A DNA stretch of 64,000 nucleotides from Durusdinium trenchii (GCA_963970005.1 CAXAMN010014136.1:73932-137931); one strand, 5' to 3'; positions 43,606-53,446 are shown, numbered from the stretch's first letter. The notes: generated from the letters alone by a model not told the origin. Made by a program: numbers and translations.

Positions 43606-46600
43606 TCAAGCCGCCCTGTGGTGTTTCACAGGTGGCGGGGTTTCACCATGTTCACGCTGTCGCGGCTGGACGCACTGCAAGATCTGCCTCAGCTGATCTC
43701 CGACCTGAGTAAACTGGTTGTCAACTTTTTCACTGAGGTGCTCATGCTTTTGCTCAAGGCGTCCAACCTGCTCTTCAAGCCGATCGATGCGTTCATGGTG
43801 AATGTCTTTGGACACAACTGTTCGAGGCTGAGAGATCTCTTGTCCTCCAACTTGGGGACTCTTGGACATCTTGCCTTTCCCTTTCGAAGGTGGTTTGTAG
43901 GCAATTGGAGTGAGCAGTACCTCAAATGTTTTCTCATTGACCTGCACTGAGAATTTGGAAACCGTTGGTGGCTTCTCAAAGGACAGTGTCCAGGCGCAAA
44001 CCCCCGCCCTCCGAAAGGACCTGGTTGGTATACACGGTGTCTTCGTTGCCTGATACACAGCTGACACGATGTCCTTGGCTAGGATCTCATAGGGCCAACC
44101 CAAGCTGTCCATATTGATCTTTGGGATCATCGCTTTGTTGATGGCGCAGATTCTGTCATCCTGTGGTAGCAGCAAATCACGGGCTGTAGCTAGTGCATCT
44201 GTAGCAAAGCGTGGTGCTAAGCCTCGTTTCGTCACTGCTATGCCACGGTAGCCAGTGATTGAGGCAGCTGCCTTGATCAGATCTGCCTTGCTGGTTCGAT
44301 CGACTGGCCAGAATCTTGGAATGATAGATAGATCTGGTACTTGTGCTCCTTTAGGAACAAAGTCCCTCACAATAAGCTCGCCAGTTCCGCTGGCTGCCAG
44401 GAGCGGGGTTCGATGCGTCTGCTGCACCTTCAACAGGCATTGATGTACAACATCGTGCTTCTCCTTGGAATGCTCCTGAATGACTCGATAGCCATAGATG
44501 GCCGCATGACCCCAAATTGGGTCAGAGCAAACTTCTTTGAGGTGGATCTTGAATTTGGCCAACGGATTGTCATAGAAGGCATTGAAAGTATCTTTGCTAG
44601 TCAGGCGAGCATCACATTCCAGGACAATCTCACTGACGGCAGCCAAAGTGAGAGTGATAGATGGTGTCGGCAGTTTGAATGTGACTTCTGGCGTGATGAC
44701 CAACAGGTGTACTTGCCGCTTGTACTCCTGATTCATTGCTGGGTCAAAGACGATGACTTCGAAAGGGCCTGTCAAATTGGCCAATTTCCCCAGTGCATCC
44801 ATTGGGTCAATCATTGGCAGCAATAGTGCACAGGGCTCCTTGGGCACGACCTCTTTGGCTTGCTGAAGATTACCTTTGGACACGAAGGCGATCCCACCCT
44901 TGTTGGTGGAAAGTTGCTGTTTTTGCACGAAAGGCACCGGGGTCTTGTTCTTGTCAACGAAAGGATGGTCAGACTGCAGCTGGAGATCCTCCCATTTACT
45001 CTGTCGCAGTGTTTTCTGTTTGGTGGTCCACGGGTCGTCGAACTGCCACGGATCTGGGGTGGCCATCGCAGTATCCGGCGAGGCCGTCCCTTCCATTCCT
45101 CCAAGTGACAGTGCAGAGCATGGGTGGAGCAGTTGTTGCCCACCAACAACAAGGAAGAGCCTTCTCATGTTTTCAGCATAAGTCCGCAGCATAGGTGGAG
45201 CACGTGTGGCTCTCCAAGCTTGATTAGATTCTTCAAGGATTTGGTCAACGAGCTGCCTCTTTTGTTGTGGAATGTGAAAGGTGTCAGGCAGTGATACATC
45301 GACAACAATCCAACGGTGAAGCAATTCCCAACCACACATGCCCGGCCACGTTCGGCTAGTGTCCACAATGATGATTGGACGAAACCCAACAGGGACGATG
45401 AAGTCCTCCGCAAAACTTGCCCAGAACCGTTGGTCTCTCGGTGGCACTTGGAGGAAGACGACTCTACACGTGTGTTCTCTGGCATTGCAGATGACCTCAA
45501 TGCCAATCCAGTGCCCTTCTCGGAGTGCAACGAATCGCTGTACATCCTCATATAGGGGCTTGACACTGGCTGCAATGATTGACAAATCATGATGCAAAAC
45601 CGGTGGACAGAAGGATTCGGGTAAAAAGAAGGCCATTGCAAATTCAATCTCATCATTGGAGGCCCACCCAGGGTGGGTTCTATAGATATTCAATCTCATG
45701 TCCAACCATTCATCAGCAACAAAGAAGATCTCATTGACGCTGTAGCGATATGGGGGCCTTCCCGTGGCACGAACGCCCAGATCTTCCGCTCGACTTGGTG
45801 CTTCCAGAATAGCAACCAGAAAAGCGTTCCTGCTTGCTCTGGCAAATTGGAGCATTCTGTCATCAACCTGTGAGTCTCTCCAAACCAGGTCAGCTTGGTC
45901 GATCACCTGCATGACATGATGATTGTTCTGAACACGTTGAAGTCGCTGAGTTGTTCGATGTGTTTGTGGGAGCAAAGGTGCTCCAGCCCGGGCATAGAAG
46001 CTTCTGAGTGTATACCACGGAGCTAGGTCCGAGTCTTCTGCAGTTCGAATCCAGCGAAAAGCCTTCGGCAACACTTGGACCCCCATGAAGTGGATGAGCT
46101 CAAGCACGGCTTGACGTTGTCTGTGCGTCAGTTGTTCTGGGGAGTGGTAAAGGACCCTCCATTGCCCTTCAAAGAACCTCACCTCGACAAAGATCCAATC
46201 AAAGAGGACCAAAATTGGTACTACGAAGTGCTGGAAGCAGAGCAAAAGATCCGCAGGCTCAGGAGGGAATCGGAATTGCGCTTCATTGCTGATCCAGATG
46301 GCAGGAGGGCACCAGCAAACTGAAGGCATCAACATTTGCAGGAAATCGAAGTGGAAGACAATCTCGTCAATTGCAAGTGCTCCTGGTTCGAGGTTAAACT
46401 GAAGCATCCTTTCTGTAACTCGATCGCCAAGGATATTGCAGCTTGGGTGGTCAATGAGTCTGTCCATGCCACCAAACACAATGGATGATGCATTCTGCAC
46501 TCGCGCATCACACCAGAGTAGATCACCATTGATCAGCATCAGAGGTTGTTCTTGTCGGCAATGCACAAGATTGCGCTTGATAATCTGACAGTTCTGCTGG

Positions 46601-48981
46601 AGTTCAATAGTGCATTGAGTCGGAGTAACTCCCCGCGGCACTTTGCTGATTTTGCACCACTTGAGGTCGGAACCACCCGCCAGCAAAATCCACTTGTCAT
46701 TGGAAAGAGGCTCATACTCACCCCGGATGGCGATGATAACTTGTGTTCCCAACATGACTCGACAGGCCTCACGATTGACTTGGAAGAAATGGACAGAGTC
46801 TCCTTGATGTCGAAAGGTTGGAATGCTGCCGATTCGGTCTAAGTTGGCCTTGCTGATCCATTCAGAAGACCCATCTTGCAGTAGGAAAAGTACTTTACCA
46901 ACATGCAATGGGCTATCATCTTGGCAGAGGTGTTCAAGCACATGTAGAAATCCATTGCAGTGAGCATCAACAAGGTGGTCCAGCTCCGGATCAGCTTCAT
47001 CAATGTTCCATGGTTGCGTAGGCGACACAATGGGGTCTTCCAGCATTCCATCTCTGTTCATACAGAAGACTCTCAGTGTTCCCAGATCTGCAGTTCCGAG
47101 TCTTAGTCCAAAATCTCCATCTGACAACTCGTTCCATCCAATGCTGCTTGGTAAGTCTCGACCATCACGAACAAGCTTGAGCAATTCCGCATGATGTGAC
47201 TCAAGCTGAAGTGCCATGAGTAGCTGGTCAATGATATTGATGTCATCTTGCATGTTGATTGGGATGAGTGCGGCATCATCACAAAAGCGAATCAAAGTGT
47301 GTCCAACGAGCCAAGGCTGCCAAGTCCCAATACTTGGGATAGCTTTAGTCGCAAAGTCAGCAATAGGCTGGAGTACATACATATCACCACAGGTGCGGAC
47401 AATTGCGTTCTGGGATGTCAGCCTATCTTCCCAGCACTGTCGGAGAAGCGTCAACTTGGACATTTGCTCATCAGAAACTCCTTCAAGGGCAAATAGGAAG
47501 GCCACTAGGGCATGCAACTGCGAAATGGCATTCCCCAACTGATGAAAGGCGCGACGAATATCAGTTGGTAACCCAATGCAATCCGAAGTACCAAAGAGCG
47601 AAACAAAAGCAAAAGGGTCAATAAACCGAAATTCATCTCCTTTGTGCAGCAACGTAGCAAAAATGCCCTTTTCCTCCACATGCTCACGTTGTAGAAGATG
47701 TTGTGCAGTATAGGAAGCGCACAGAGTGGGCAAGTATTCACCTTGCTGTAACAACCTTGCAGAAAGCACTTGTGCAGCAGTTGCTACCTCACCAACCCGG
47801 GCCCGCTTAGCAGGAGGTAGCAACTTCTTGTCTCCGTAGATCTCAATCAACTCACTCTGTAAAGTAAGGTCAGCGGACAAGGCTTTGGGCAAGGCAAAAA
47901 GATGCCGTGCATCGTCCCATGCCAGTCGTCGAGGAATGTTGCACATTATCTTCTCATATGACCTCTGACACTTCACGTCTGTTCGAGCCCATACTGCGAG
48001 CCACCGTGTCCTGTGGTTGCCAGTCAGTTGATGGATGGCTACATCTTGTGACCAAATCTTGACATACCCAGCTAATTGGAGTCCGGCTGAGAGAGCACGC
48101 CAATGAGGATGCGCCTCAATACCATCCGAACATTCAAAGAGTGCCAGTACAGGCCTGCAGCGAGCAACATGTAGAATTGCATCGAGAAAGAAGAACCCTT
48201 CTTCTGTTGCCAGCCCGGAATTCTTGCCACCTTTGCTCCAGCTAGGGCATGGAGGAGATAATGTCAGGACTAAGTTTGACCTGTTCGATGAGGCACGAAG
48301 GATCGAAGGATCACTGATGTTTGCCAGGATTCCATTATACACGTCCGGGGGATTGTAGTTCACCTTGATTGGACAGCACCAGAACTCTTTGTTGTGATTA
48401 TATGCCCACGTTTTCATGACTGCCGGGCACCAGTCTATTGAGGTGTGCGATGCAAAAGCCTGCCCGACATTGGCTTGTTGGAGCCAACTCATCGATCTCA
48501 GCCAACCTTCGTAAGCACCTGAGAAGAGATGAGAAACGTTCCAGGCAAGGTTCAAATCAAGCATCGAAATGTTCCAAATCACCGCTTGCTCATCAGCAAT
48601 CACCGTACCAACCACCGGTCGGTGAGACGGCTTCGTGAGGAGGCCAAGGAACATTCCAGGTGTAAAGTCAACCCGTGCATGGTCTGCCTGACAACAAACC
48701 TCAAATTGTTTCCAACCATCATTGGCCATCAAGTCGTCATTGAGGAGCATGGAGGTTCTGCGCACATGTACACTTTTGGGCGGACCACAACGTACCTGCA
48801 CAACCTCACCAAAGAGAACCCACTCAGCAAGCCCGTCATTGCATACACCGGTGGCAGCTATGGCCTTCAAAGCATCCTGGACCGAAACCGCCAGGCTTGA
48901 AGGCAAGCTCGCAGTTGCCCAGTTCATCAACGCACCATCTGCTCGTAGCTCATGTGTTGATCCCATTTCCTTAGTATCCAT
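43606..48981 (-). CDS. LINE ORF1 with cytosine-C5 DNA methyltransferase domain (1791 residues)
   Basis: Uninterrupted from ATG to stop. Residues about 150-500 match the cytosine-C5 DNA methyltransferase plan: HLFSGAYEGW (151-160, motif I), an acidic SIDW after it (181-184), TLSPPCPSWSKGG (motif IV, catalytic-type Cys245), LFECSDGIE (motif VI, Glu283 where ENV is usual), QDVAIHQLTGNHRTRWLAVW (motif VIII region), YLPTLCASYTAQ (417-428, motif IX-like), and FHQLGNAISQLHALVAFLFA (motif X). The remaining 1290 residues show no domain I recognise, except a C-terminal coiled coil (ERIDRLEEQVGRLEQKHEHL, about residue 1725 on) of the kind LINE ORF1 proteins use to multimerise. A basic Lys/Gly-rich patch precedes it. 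A LINE ORF1 normally binds element RNA; here it could also methylate DNA. Enzymatic activity is inferred. Confidence 0.88.
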   Translation of the reverse strand: MDTKEMGSTHELRADGALMNWATASLPSSLAVSVQDALKAIAATGVCNDGLAEWVLFGEVVQVRCGPPKSVHVRRTSMLLNDDLMANDGWKQFEVCCQADHARVDFTPGMFLGLLTKPSHRPVVGTVIADEQAVIWNISMLDLNLAWNVSHLFSGAYEGWLRSMSWLQQANVGQAFASHTSIDWCPAVMKTWAYNHNKEFWCCPIKVNYNPPDVYNGILANISDPSILRASSNRSNLVLTLSPPCPSWSKGGKNSGLATEEGFFFLDAILHVARCRPVLALFECSDGIEAHPHWRALSAGLQLAGYVKIWSQDVAIHQLTGNHRTRWLAVWARTDVKCQRSYEKIMCNIPRRLAWDDARHLFALPKALSADLTLQSELIEIYGDKKLLPPAKRARVGEVATAAQVLSARLLQQGEYLPTLCASYTAQHLLQREHVEEKGIFATLLHKGDEFRFIDPFAFVSLFGTSDCIGLPTDIRRAFHQLGNAISQLHALVAFLFALEGVSDEQMSKLTLLRQCWEDRLTSQNAIVRTCGDMYVLQPIADFATKAIPSIGTWQPWLVGHTLIRFCDDAALIPINMQDDINIIDQLLMALQLESHHAELLKLVRDGRDLPSSIGWNELSDGDFGLRLGTADLGTLRVFCMNRDGMLEDPIVSPTQPWNIDEADPELDHLVDAHCNGFLHVLEHLCQDDSPLHVGKVLFLLQDGSSEWISKANLDRIGSIPTFRHQGDSVHFFQVNREACRVMLGTQVIIAIRGEYEPLSNDKWILLAGGSDLKWCKISKVPRGVTPTQCTIELQQNCQIIKRNLVHCRQEQPLMLINGDLLWCDARVQNASSIVFGGMDRLIDHPSCNILGDRVTERMLQFNLEPGALAIDEIVFHFDFLQMLMPSVCWCPPAIWISNEAQFRFPPEPADLLLCFQHFVVPILVLFDWIFVEVRFFEGQWRVLYHSPEQLTHRQRQAVLELIHFMGVQVLPKAFRWIRTAEDSDLAPWYTLRSFYARAGAPLLPQTHRTTQRLQRVQNNHHVMQVIDQADLVWRDSQVDDRMLQFARASRNAFLVAILEAPSRAEDLGVRATGRPPYRYSVNEIFFVADEWLDMRLNIYRTHPGWASNDEIEFAMAFFLPESFCPPVLHHDLSIIAASVKPLYEDVQRFVALREGHWIGIEVICNAREHTCRVVFLQVPPRDQRFWASFAEDFIVPVGFRPIIIVDTSRTWPGMCGWELLHRWIVVDVSLPDTFHIPQQKRQLVDQILEESNQAWRATRAPPMLRTYAENMRRLFLVVGGQQLLHPCSALSLGGMEGTASPDTAMATPDPWQFDDPWTTKQKTLRQSKWEDLQLQSDHPFVDKNKTPVPFVQKQQLSTNKGGIAFVSKGNLQQAKEVVPKEPCALLLPMIDPMDALGKLANLTGPFEVIVFDPAMNQEYKRQVHLLVITPEVTFKLPTPSITLTLAAVSEIVLECDARLTSKDTFNAFYDNPLAKFKIHLKEVCSDPIWGHAAIYGYRVIQEHSKEKHDVVHQCLLKVQQTHRTPLLAASGTGELIVRDFVPKGAQVPDLSIIPRFWPVDRTSKADLIKAAASITGYRGIAVTKRGLAPRFATDALATARDLLLPQDDRICAINKAMIPKINMDSLGWPYEILAKDIVSAVYQATKTPCIPTRSFRRAGVCAWTLSFEKPPTVSKFSVQVNEKTFEVLLTPIAYKPPSKGKGKMSKSPQVGGQEISQPRTVVSKDIHHERIDRLEEQVGRLEQKHEHLSEKVDNQFTQVGDQLRQILQCVQPRQREHGETPPPVKHHRAA

Positions 48982-49099
48982 GGCACTGCCCAGCTTGTGG
49001 AAGCGAGGCTCTGTGGACGCTGGACCCCTCCACGGCAGGAGGTGACCCAGCCCCGGCGCGTGCCGGCGCGTAAGCTGAGTGGGCTTGATCCAAACAGCT
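48982..49099 (-). other. LINE 5' leader
   Basis: 118 bases between the target duplication and the ORF1 ATG on the minus strand; GC-rich, with no short open frame of note. An internal promoter would be expected here but none is identifiable. Confidence 0.7.
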
Positions 49100-49115
49100 G
49101 CGGGGGAGCTTCCTT
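49100..49115. repeat. LINE target-site duplication, copy at the element 5' end
   Basis: GCGGGGGAGCTTCCTT, identical to 38219-38234. Confidence 0.93.
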
Positions 49116-49240
49116 GAAGAAGCGTGAGCTATCTTGCTTCCATGTGTTATCAGCTCAAGTAGCTAGTAGCCTCCTTCCTTACTTAATTAAGCAGGCACCC
49201 ACTTAATTGAGTAGGGGCGGGCTTAAAAAAGGAAAGCAAG

Positions 49241-49380
49241 AGGTCACTGTCCGTAGGTGTTTGATGTTCTTCTCGTCCGCGAACCAGCTCGAGGTGCAAG
49301 CCGCCCTGGCGCATTTGCGCGTTGAAGATGAAAGACGGCACCTGTGGCTTGGATTTTGGGAAGGGGAGGACGTAAACATG
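49241..49380 (+). CDS. probable coding exon beyond the LINE
   Basis: One frame reads CLMFFSSANQLEVQAALAHL, then RVEDERRHLWLGFWEGED, with marked GC3 bias. An acceptor could be at 49240 or 49256. It may continue the plus-strand gene whose last block precedes the LINE; phase could not be matched with confidence. Confidence 0.4.
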
Positions 49381-49442
49381 CGCAAACTGTCAGTTCTTGT
49401 CAGTTCAGGTCGAGTGGTGTTGATTCAAGGGAGGTGAATCGG

Positions 49443-49650
49443 TGTGTTCATGGACTTTGCTTCGATCTCGGTCCAGCTGTCCGAGGGACCGAGCGGTCCG
49501 GCTGTTGGGGGGACGGAGAGAGCTCCTGTGAGGTTTGGCGCTGCTTCCATCGGAGGTGCAGCCAGCATGGAGCTTGTCGTTGTGGTTGGAGTATGTGGCC
49601 CCGTGCTGGTCGATTGCGCAGATGGCGCCACTGTGCTTAGTGCAGAAAGA
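49443..49650 (+). CDS. possible coding exon, unknown protein
   Basis: Open frame MDFASISVQLSEGPSGPAVG, a Gly/Ala-rich stretch, then VVVVGVCGPVLVDCADGATV. Moderate GC3 bias; it runs into the TA/CA microsatellite at 49681 so the 3' end must be earlier. No domain is recognised. Confidence 0.3.
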
Positions 49651-49680
49651 CAATGCCAGCCCCAAAGGCCAGACAAGAAT

Positions 49681-49713
49681 CTGTATATATATACACACAC
49701 ATATATATATATG
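49681..49713. repeat. (TA)n(CA)n microsatellite
   Basis: TATATATATACACACACATA followed by TATATATATAT. Confidence 0.85.
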
Positions 49714-50274
49714 TCTGCCATGCTGTCGTTATTCAAAAGAAGCGCTCACCTGAAGGTGATAGACATCAAGCGCCACCCACCCATGGGAAGTGTGAATGAC
49801 TGATGACTGATGATATGTGGACACCAGCAACAATGGTCTCGGTTTCTCCAAGAAGACTCGGGAGACATCAACAAGGTCAAAAAACACTCCAGTCGGAACA
49901 TATCCGACAGAACATGGCCCCAGTCGGAGTCCTAGGAGGCAGGCGACTCTTGAAGGAGGCCACAGTATGGGTGATCACCCCAGCGGGGCCTGGATTCTGC
50001 ACCAATTTGTTACACATGGGCATTCGCACTCGTTCAGACTGTCAGATGGTTTTCACTTGGAAGACGCTACACAAAAGCACATGGATGGACGGACTGCAGC
50101 AGGTATACTGGCAAAAATAGTTCATCCGTTGTTTCTTGCCTGGAAAGGAAAGCATCCCCAAGTCTCAAAAGGGCTATAAAATCATGCCCCGTTGTCTGAT
50201 GATTCCTTGTTGAAAGATCCCAACATGGCCGGGTTAAGAATCACCAAGACCATGTGTTGAAGCTAAAGCCATGC

Positions 50275-50420
50275 GTTGATCCCGGAGAATTCCCAACTCT
50301 GAACTCTCCATTCCGCCCGACGTCTTGGCCAGGTAGTGCCCGACGTCTTTGTGCGATGTCTCCAGCAGTTGCAGGAGGGTGCAGAAGAAAGTGAAGCGGC
50401 CAAGCCAGGCGGGCACGAGC
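50275..50420 (-). CDS. coding exon on the minus strand, unknown protein
   Basis: On the minus strand after a CGCAG acceptor, one frame reads LVPAWLGRFTFFCTLLQLLE then TSHKDVGHYLAKTSGGMESS, with almost all third positions G or C; the two other minus frames lack this. Possible GA or GC donors lie near 50275-50290. It may belong with the minus-strand exon at 52440-52529. The family is not recognised; a membrane-associated helix is possible. Confidence 0.42.
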
Positions 50421-50527
50421 CTGCGGTGCTTTTTGCAGCTTGCTTCCGAGCCACCTGAAAGCCCGAAAGCCCCTTCTGTTTGGAGGACGCATCACGAAAC
50501 GAAGACTTGATTATACTTGATTGCCGC

Positions 50528-50547
50528 TTTTTTTTTTGGGGGGGGGG
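50528..50547. repeat. T10G10 homopolymer pair
   Basis: Ten T directly followed by ten G. Confidence 0.9.
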
Positions 50548-51513
50548 TGGATGAAAATCAGGGAAGTAAATAGATGGCGCACCCAGTGACCCAGTTCGAG
50601 AATGACCCAGTGGACATCCGCGGACTCAGAAGAAGAGCAGACGCAGCAGTTTCCTCGTGGGCACGGAATGGATGAGCAGCACGCAGAAACAAAGAATCTT
50701 AGAGAATCAAGCAACTCTGGAAGAACCTCGACACATATCATATGACTCATGCCACTCATGTCTCAATCTCAGAGGGTGAGCCATATTGTTCCAGCTTCTT
50801 TCTTTTTGAGTCATATTCATCAGGCCCAGTGAAGCGCCCCTCGTCTGCACGTCCATCAGGCGGGGTGAGAAGACGAAACGCACTATATACTTAGAATTAA
50901 TGCCGCGGCAGAGGCATTGCATCCATCGTGTTGATGGTCTGCAAGGTGTGCGCGGACCCACGGTTTTATGTGGTCCTTACGCAGAAGATGTGGACAAGTG
51001 GACAATGCTTGGTGCTCCAATCCCAAGTTTTGGCAGCGCCCCGTCACATGATAGTTTGTCAAAGAGTCAACAGGAGGCTGGGTTTGCGGGGGTACACCGA
51101 ACTAACAGATGGAAGTGGTTGGCATGGCCCCGTAAAGAAACAAAGCGGGTTTATCTACTTCATGCTAGTTCCGGGGAGTATCTCCTTCCACAGCACCGCA
51201 CTTGTTCTTTCCGGCAGATCACCACTGTGCGTGGCTCAGGTGGGCAGATGGCCTCAGCCCCTACACCGCCGGCACCGCTGGTGGTGCAGGACGGGATTTG
51301 CGTGAAGTGGAGATGCATCACGAAGCAGATGATGTGGAGAGGAATCACATTTGTATCTCCTGTGAAGATCGCTTGAGAAGGCTGAGTCTAGAGGCTGGGC
51401 CGATTTTCCCCCGTCTTCGTTTTCTAATTTAGGGTCTCAACGGCCGTGCTGGAGACATCACGGTCAAATCACGGTGAACCACGGGAAGTGTTACTGTAAC
51501 TAGTCTCTACATG

Positions 51514-51605
51514 TGTATATATATAATATTATATATATATGTGTGTGTGTATATATATATATATACACATTTTTTCACATACACATACATACACAGATAC
51601 ATATA
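51514..51605. repeat. TA/TG/CA microsatellite cluster
   Basis: Alternating (TA)n and (TG)n blocks followed by ACATACACATAC units. Confidence 0.9.
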
Positions 51606-51613
51606 CAATAATT

Positions 51614-51635
51614 ACCGTTGGAGCTTTGGCTCAAG
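51614..51635 (+). other. degenerate spliced-leader relic
   Basis: The 22 bases begin ACCGT and end TTTGGCTCAAG, matching the dinoflagellate spliced leader (first base variable) at 17 of 22 aligned positions without gaps. All mismatches fall in the middle (positions 6-11). No coding follows directly. Confidence 0.5.
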
Positions 51636-52439
51636 AACTGCCCCACCTTTGACGACCAAGGGGTTCATCCATCCAGCGTTTGAACTCTAAGCCTGATCCT
51701 TGATACCCTTCCTTGCAACATCTTATATGTGCACTACACGTCACCAGACCCTCAGTTAGCAAGACCCAGCACCATCATCTCATGACCTGCGTGTGCGCCA
51801 CCGCGCGTCCGGCTCACGCATCGCATGAGCTTCCAGTTGTTTTCGTTTCCTCCTCCGGCCGAGAAAAAGGCACACATATATGACAAAAACCAGTTTGGGA
51901 ATGAGAGCTGTTGCGCCTCACCTACAAAGGGCCTGGGTGGGTTCCCACGGACAGTCCACTCTGTCTATCTCCTTTCTGAACCAGGTGGGTTGAAAACGGT
52001 GAAGCCCACCTCTTTGGACTGCATGAAGCCCGTGCTTTTTTGTGGATGGGCTGGACCCCCCATTTGGGCGCCAGGAGCCTTGGGTGGCGGAGCCAGTGGC
52101 ATTTCGCGCACGGCCGGTCGCCGCTCGGCGGTTGGAGTTCTGCCGATGTGAATTGGTTCCTGACTCGGAATTGGTCGAGAGTTGGTTGAACATCCAGTTC
52201 TCGGGAGCGATGTCTGAGGAAGGCCGAGATGGCTTTATCCCCAGGACCAGGCACGGTCAGCCCTACTTTACTGCTTGTTGGGCGGTTTGGATTGCTGCGC
52301 GGTGGCCGGGACATGAATGCGTCCCGTTCTGGAACTCTTCCACCATCATAAGGCACATTTTAGCCAATCCCTGGTTCAGTGCACTGATCACTGGATCCAT
52401 TCATGGCGGCAACTGTTGAGATGTTGCCCTAAGCCCTGC
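51636..52439. other. stretch without a supported gene
   Basis: Plus frame 52042-52419 has one GC3-rich patch (about 52060-52140) but no splice-consistent exon. Confidence 0.35.
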
Positions 52440-52529
52440 TCTACTTCCAGGCTGGCGGCGTCCTCCAGCCCCGCCCGAACTGCATCGGTGCCGGTGCGGG
52501 CAAGTGCCTCCAGCCAACCCCCAAGTGGC
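52440..52529 (-). CDS. coding exon on the minus strand, unknown protein
   Basis: Minus-strand CCCCAG acceptor, then PLGGWLEALARTGTDAVRAG and LEDAASLE with strong GC3. The donor is uncertain (a GA donor after AGCCTG is possible). It is upstream of the 50275-50420 exon on the same strand and may be in the same gene. Confidence 0.4.
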
Positions 52530-52559
52530 CTGGGGAAGAATGGCGCATGTCCAAGCTTT

Positions 52560-53395
52560 GCAAACATGGACAAAACTTGGTAGGCTAGCCGGCTAGCCTG
52601 TTTTGGTTGGAGCAGTGCTCAATCAGACGGCATGCGTTTCGCAGTCACTGATGAACAGTGAAGAATTGCATAAGAATAAAGCAGTAAAGTCACAAGAAGG
52701 AACCACACGGAAAGACATTAAAATAGTAGTAGTGTGGCCAAGTTTTGTGATGATGGTTTCTGCTTCAACGCACTGCCCATGCGCCCAAAAGCTGCTCCAA
52801 GAAAACTTAAGGTCCAGTCTACTACCAGCTACCAGGATCCAGTTTACAGCTGGGCACTTCCCTAAAGTAGTTTGGGGGTTTGACCCCCCACTCTACCACG
52901 ATCCAGTCGACGGTCCTTGTTTGGCACGTCTTTGGGTTTTCGCTCGTGATGCGTGTTGAGGCTCGGGTTTTCTGAGCGCCAGCGTGGATGCTGGAGCACC
53001 TTTGCCCCTGGGACCGTGCTGACGAGTCGAATACATGCTATCAGCTGCCATCATGCATGTTTTTCCACTTCCATATTTGTGGAGACATGTGACATTGGAA
53101 TACATTGGGTAGATTGAAACATTACCTGGGACATATGAGATATTGGATGAATGTTTCTTCCGTAGCCCCCACCAAACGCTGGGCTTGTTCCTGGACACCC
53201 AGGGCGTCGCGGAGTGCACCCCACCTGTTTGGTGGACTTTTCATGGTCTTCCCTTAGAAAGGGCCAGCCACGAATCCACCTTCCTGAGTGTTTTCATTTT
53301 TTCCCGAGACTTCCGGCTCCTGGATGAGATACTATAAGTATATAGACAGATTCATGTACTACTTTGCATATACATAGTTGTATATACAGGTGCAT
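52560..53395. other. stretch without a supported gene
   Basis: No supported exon; a plus frame at 53143-53337 is weakly protein-like only. Confidence 0.35.
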
Positions 53396-53446
53396 AAAAA
53401 AAACACACACACACACATATATATGTATATATATATATTTGTGCAC
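53396..53446. repeat. (CA)n(TA)n microsatellite
   Basis: A7, then CA repeats, then TATATATGTATATATATATA. Confidence 0.9.

Larger units (their letters stand above)
38235..49099 (-). mobile_element. full-length LINE (non-LTR retrotransposon) with a methyltransferase-bearing ORF1
   Basis: The element lies between perfect 16-bp direct repeats (38219-38234, 49100-49115). On the minus strand it starts at 49099, has a 118-bp 5' leader, an uninterrupted ORF1 (48981-43606), an ORF2 with APE-type endonuclease (43237-41588), reverse transcriptase (41591-40392) and zinc knuckle plus RNase H (40459-38429), a 194-bp 3' leader, and a short A-tail (T run on the plus strand at 38235-38241). About 10.9 kb is long for a LINE. 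The intact duplication and ORF1 suggest a fairly recent insertion; two single-base frame changes in ORF2 make this copy non-autonomous. It lies within a region of plus-strand exon-like blocks, in opposite orientation. Confidence 0.95.

Noticed and set aside
53159-53167. TCCGTAGCC, nine bases matching the spliced-leader 5' end
   Set aside because: A 9-mer is expected by chance in a window this size and the rest of the leader does not match.
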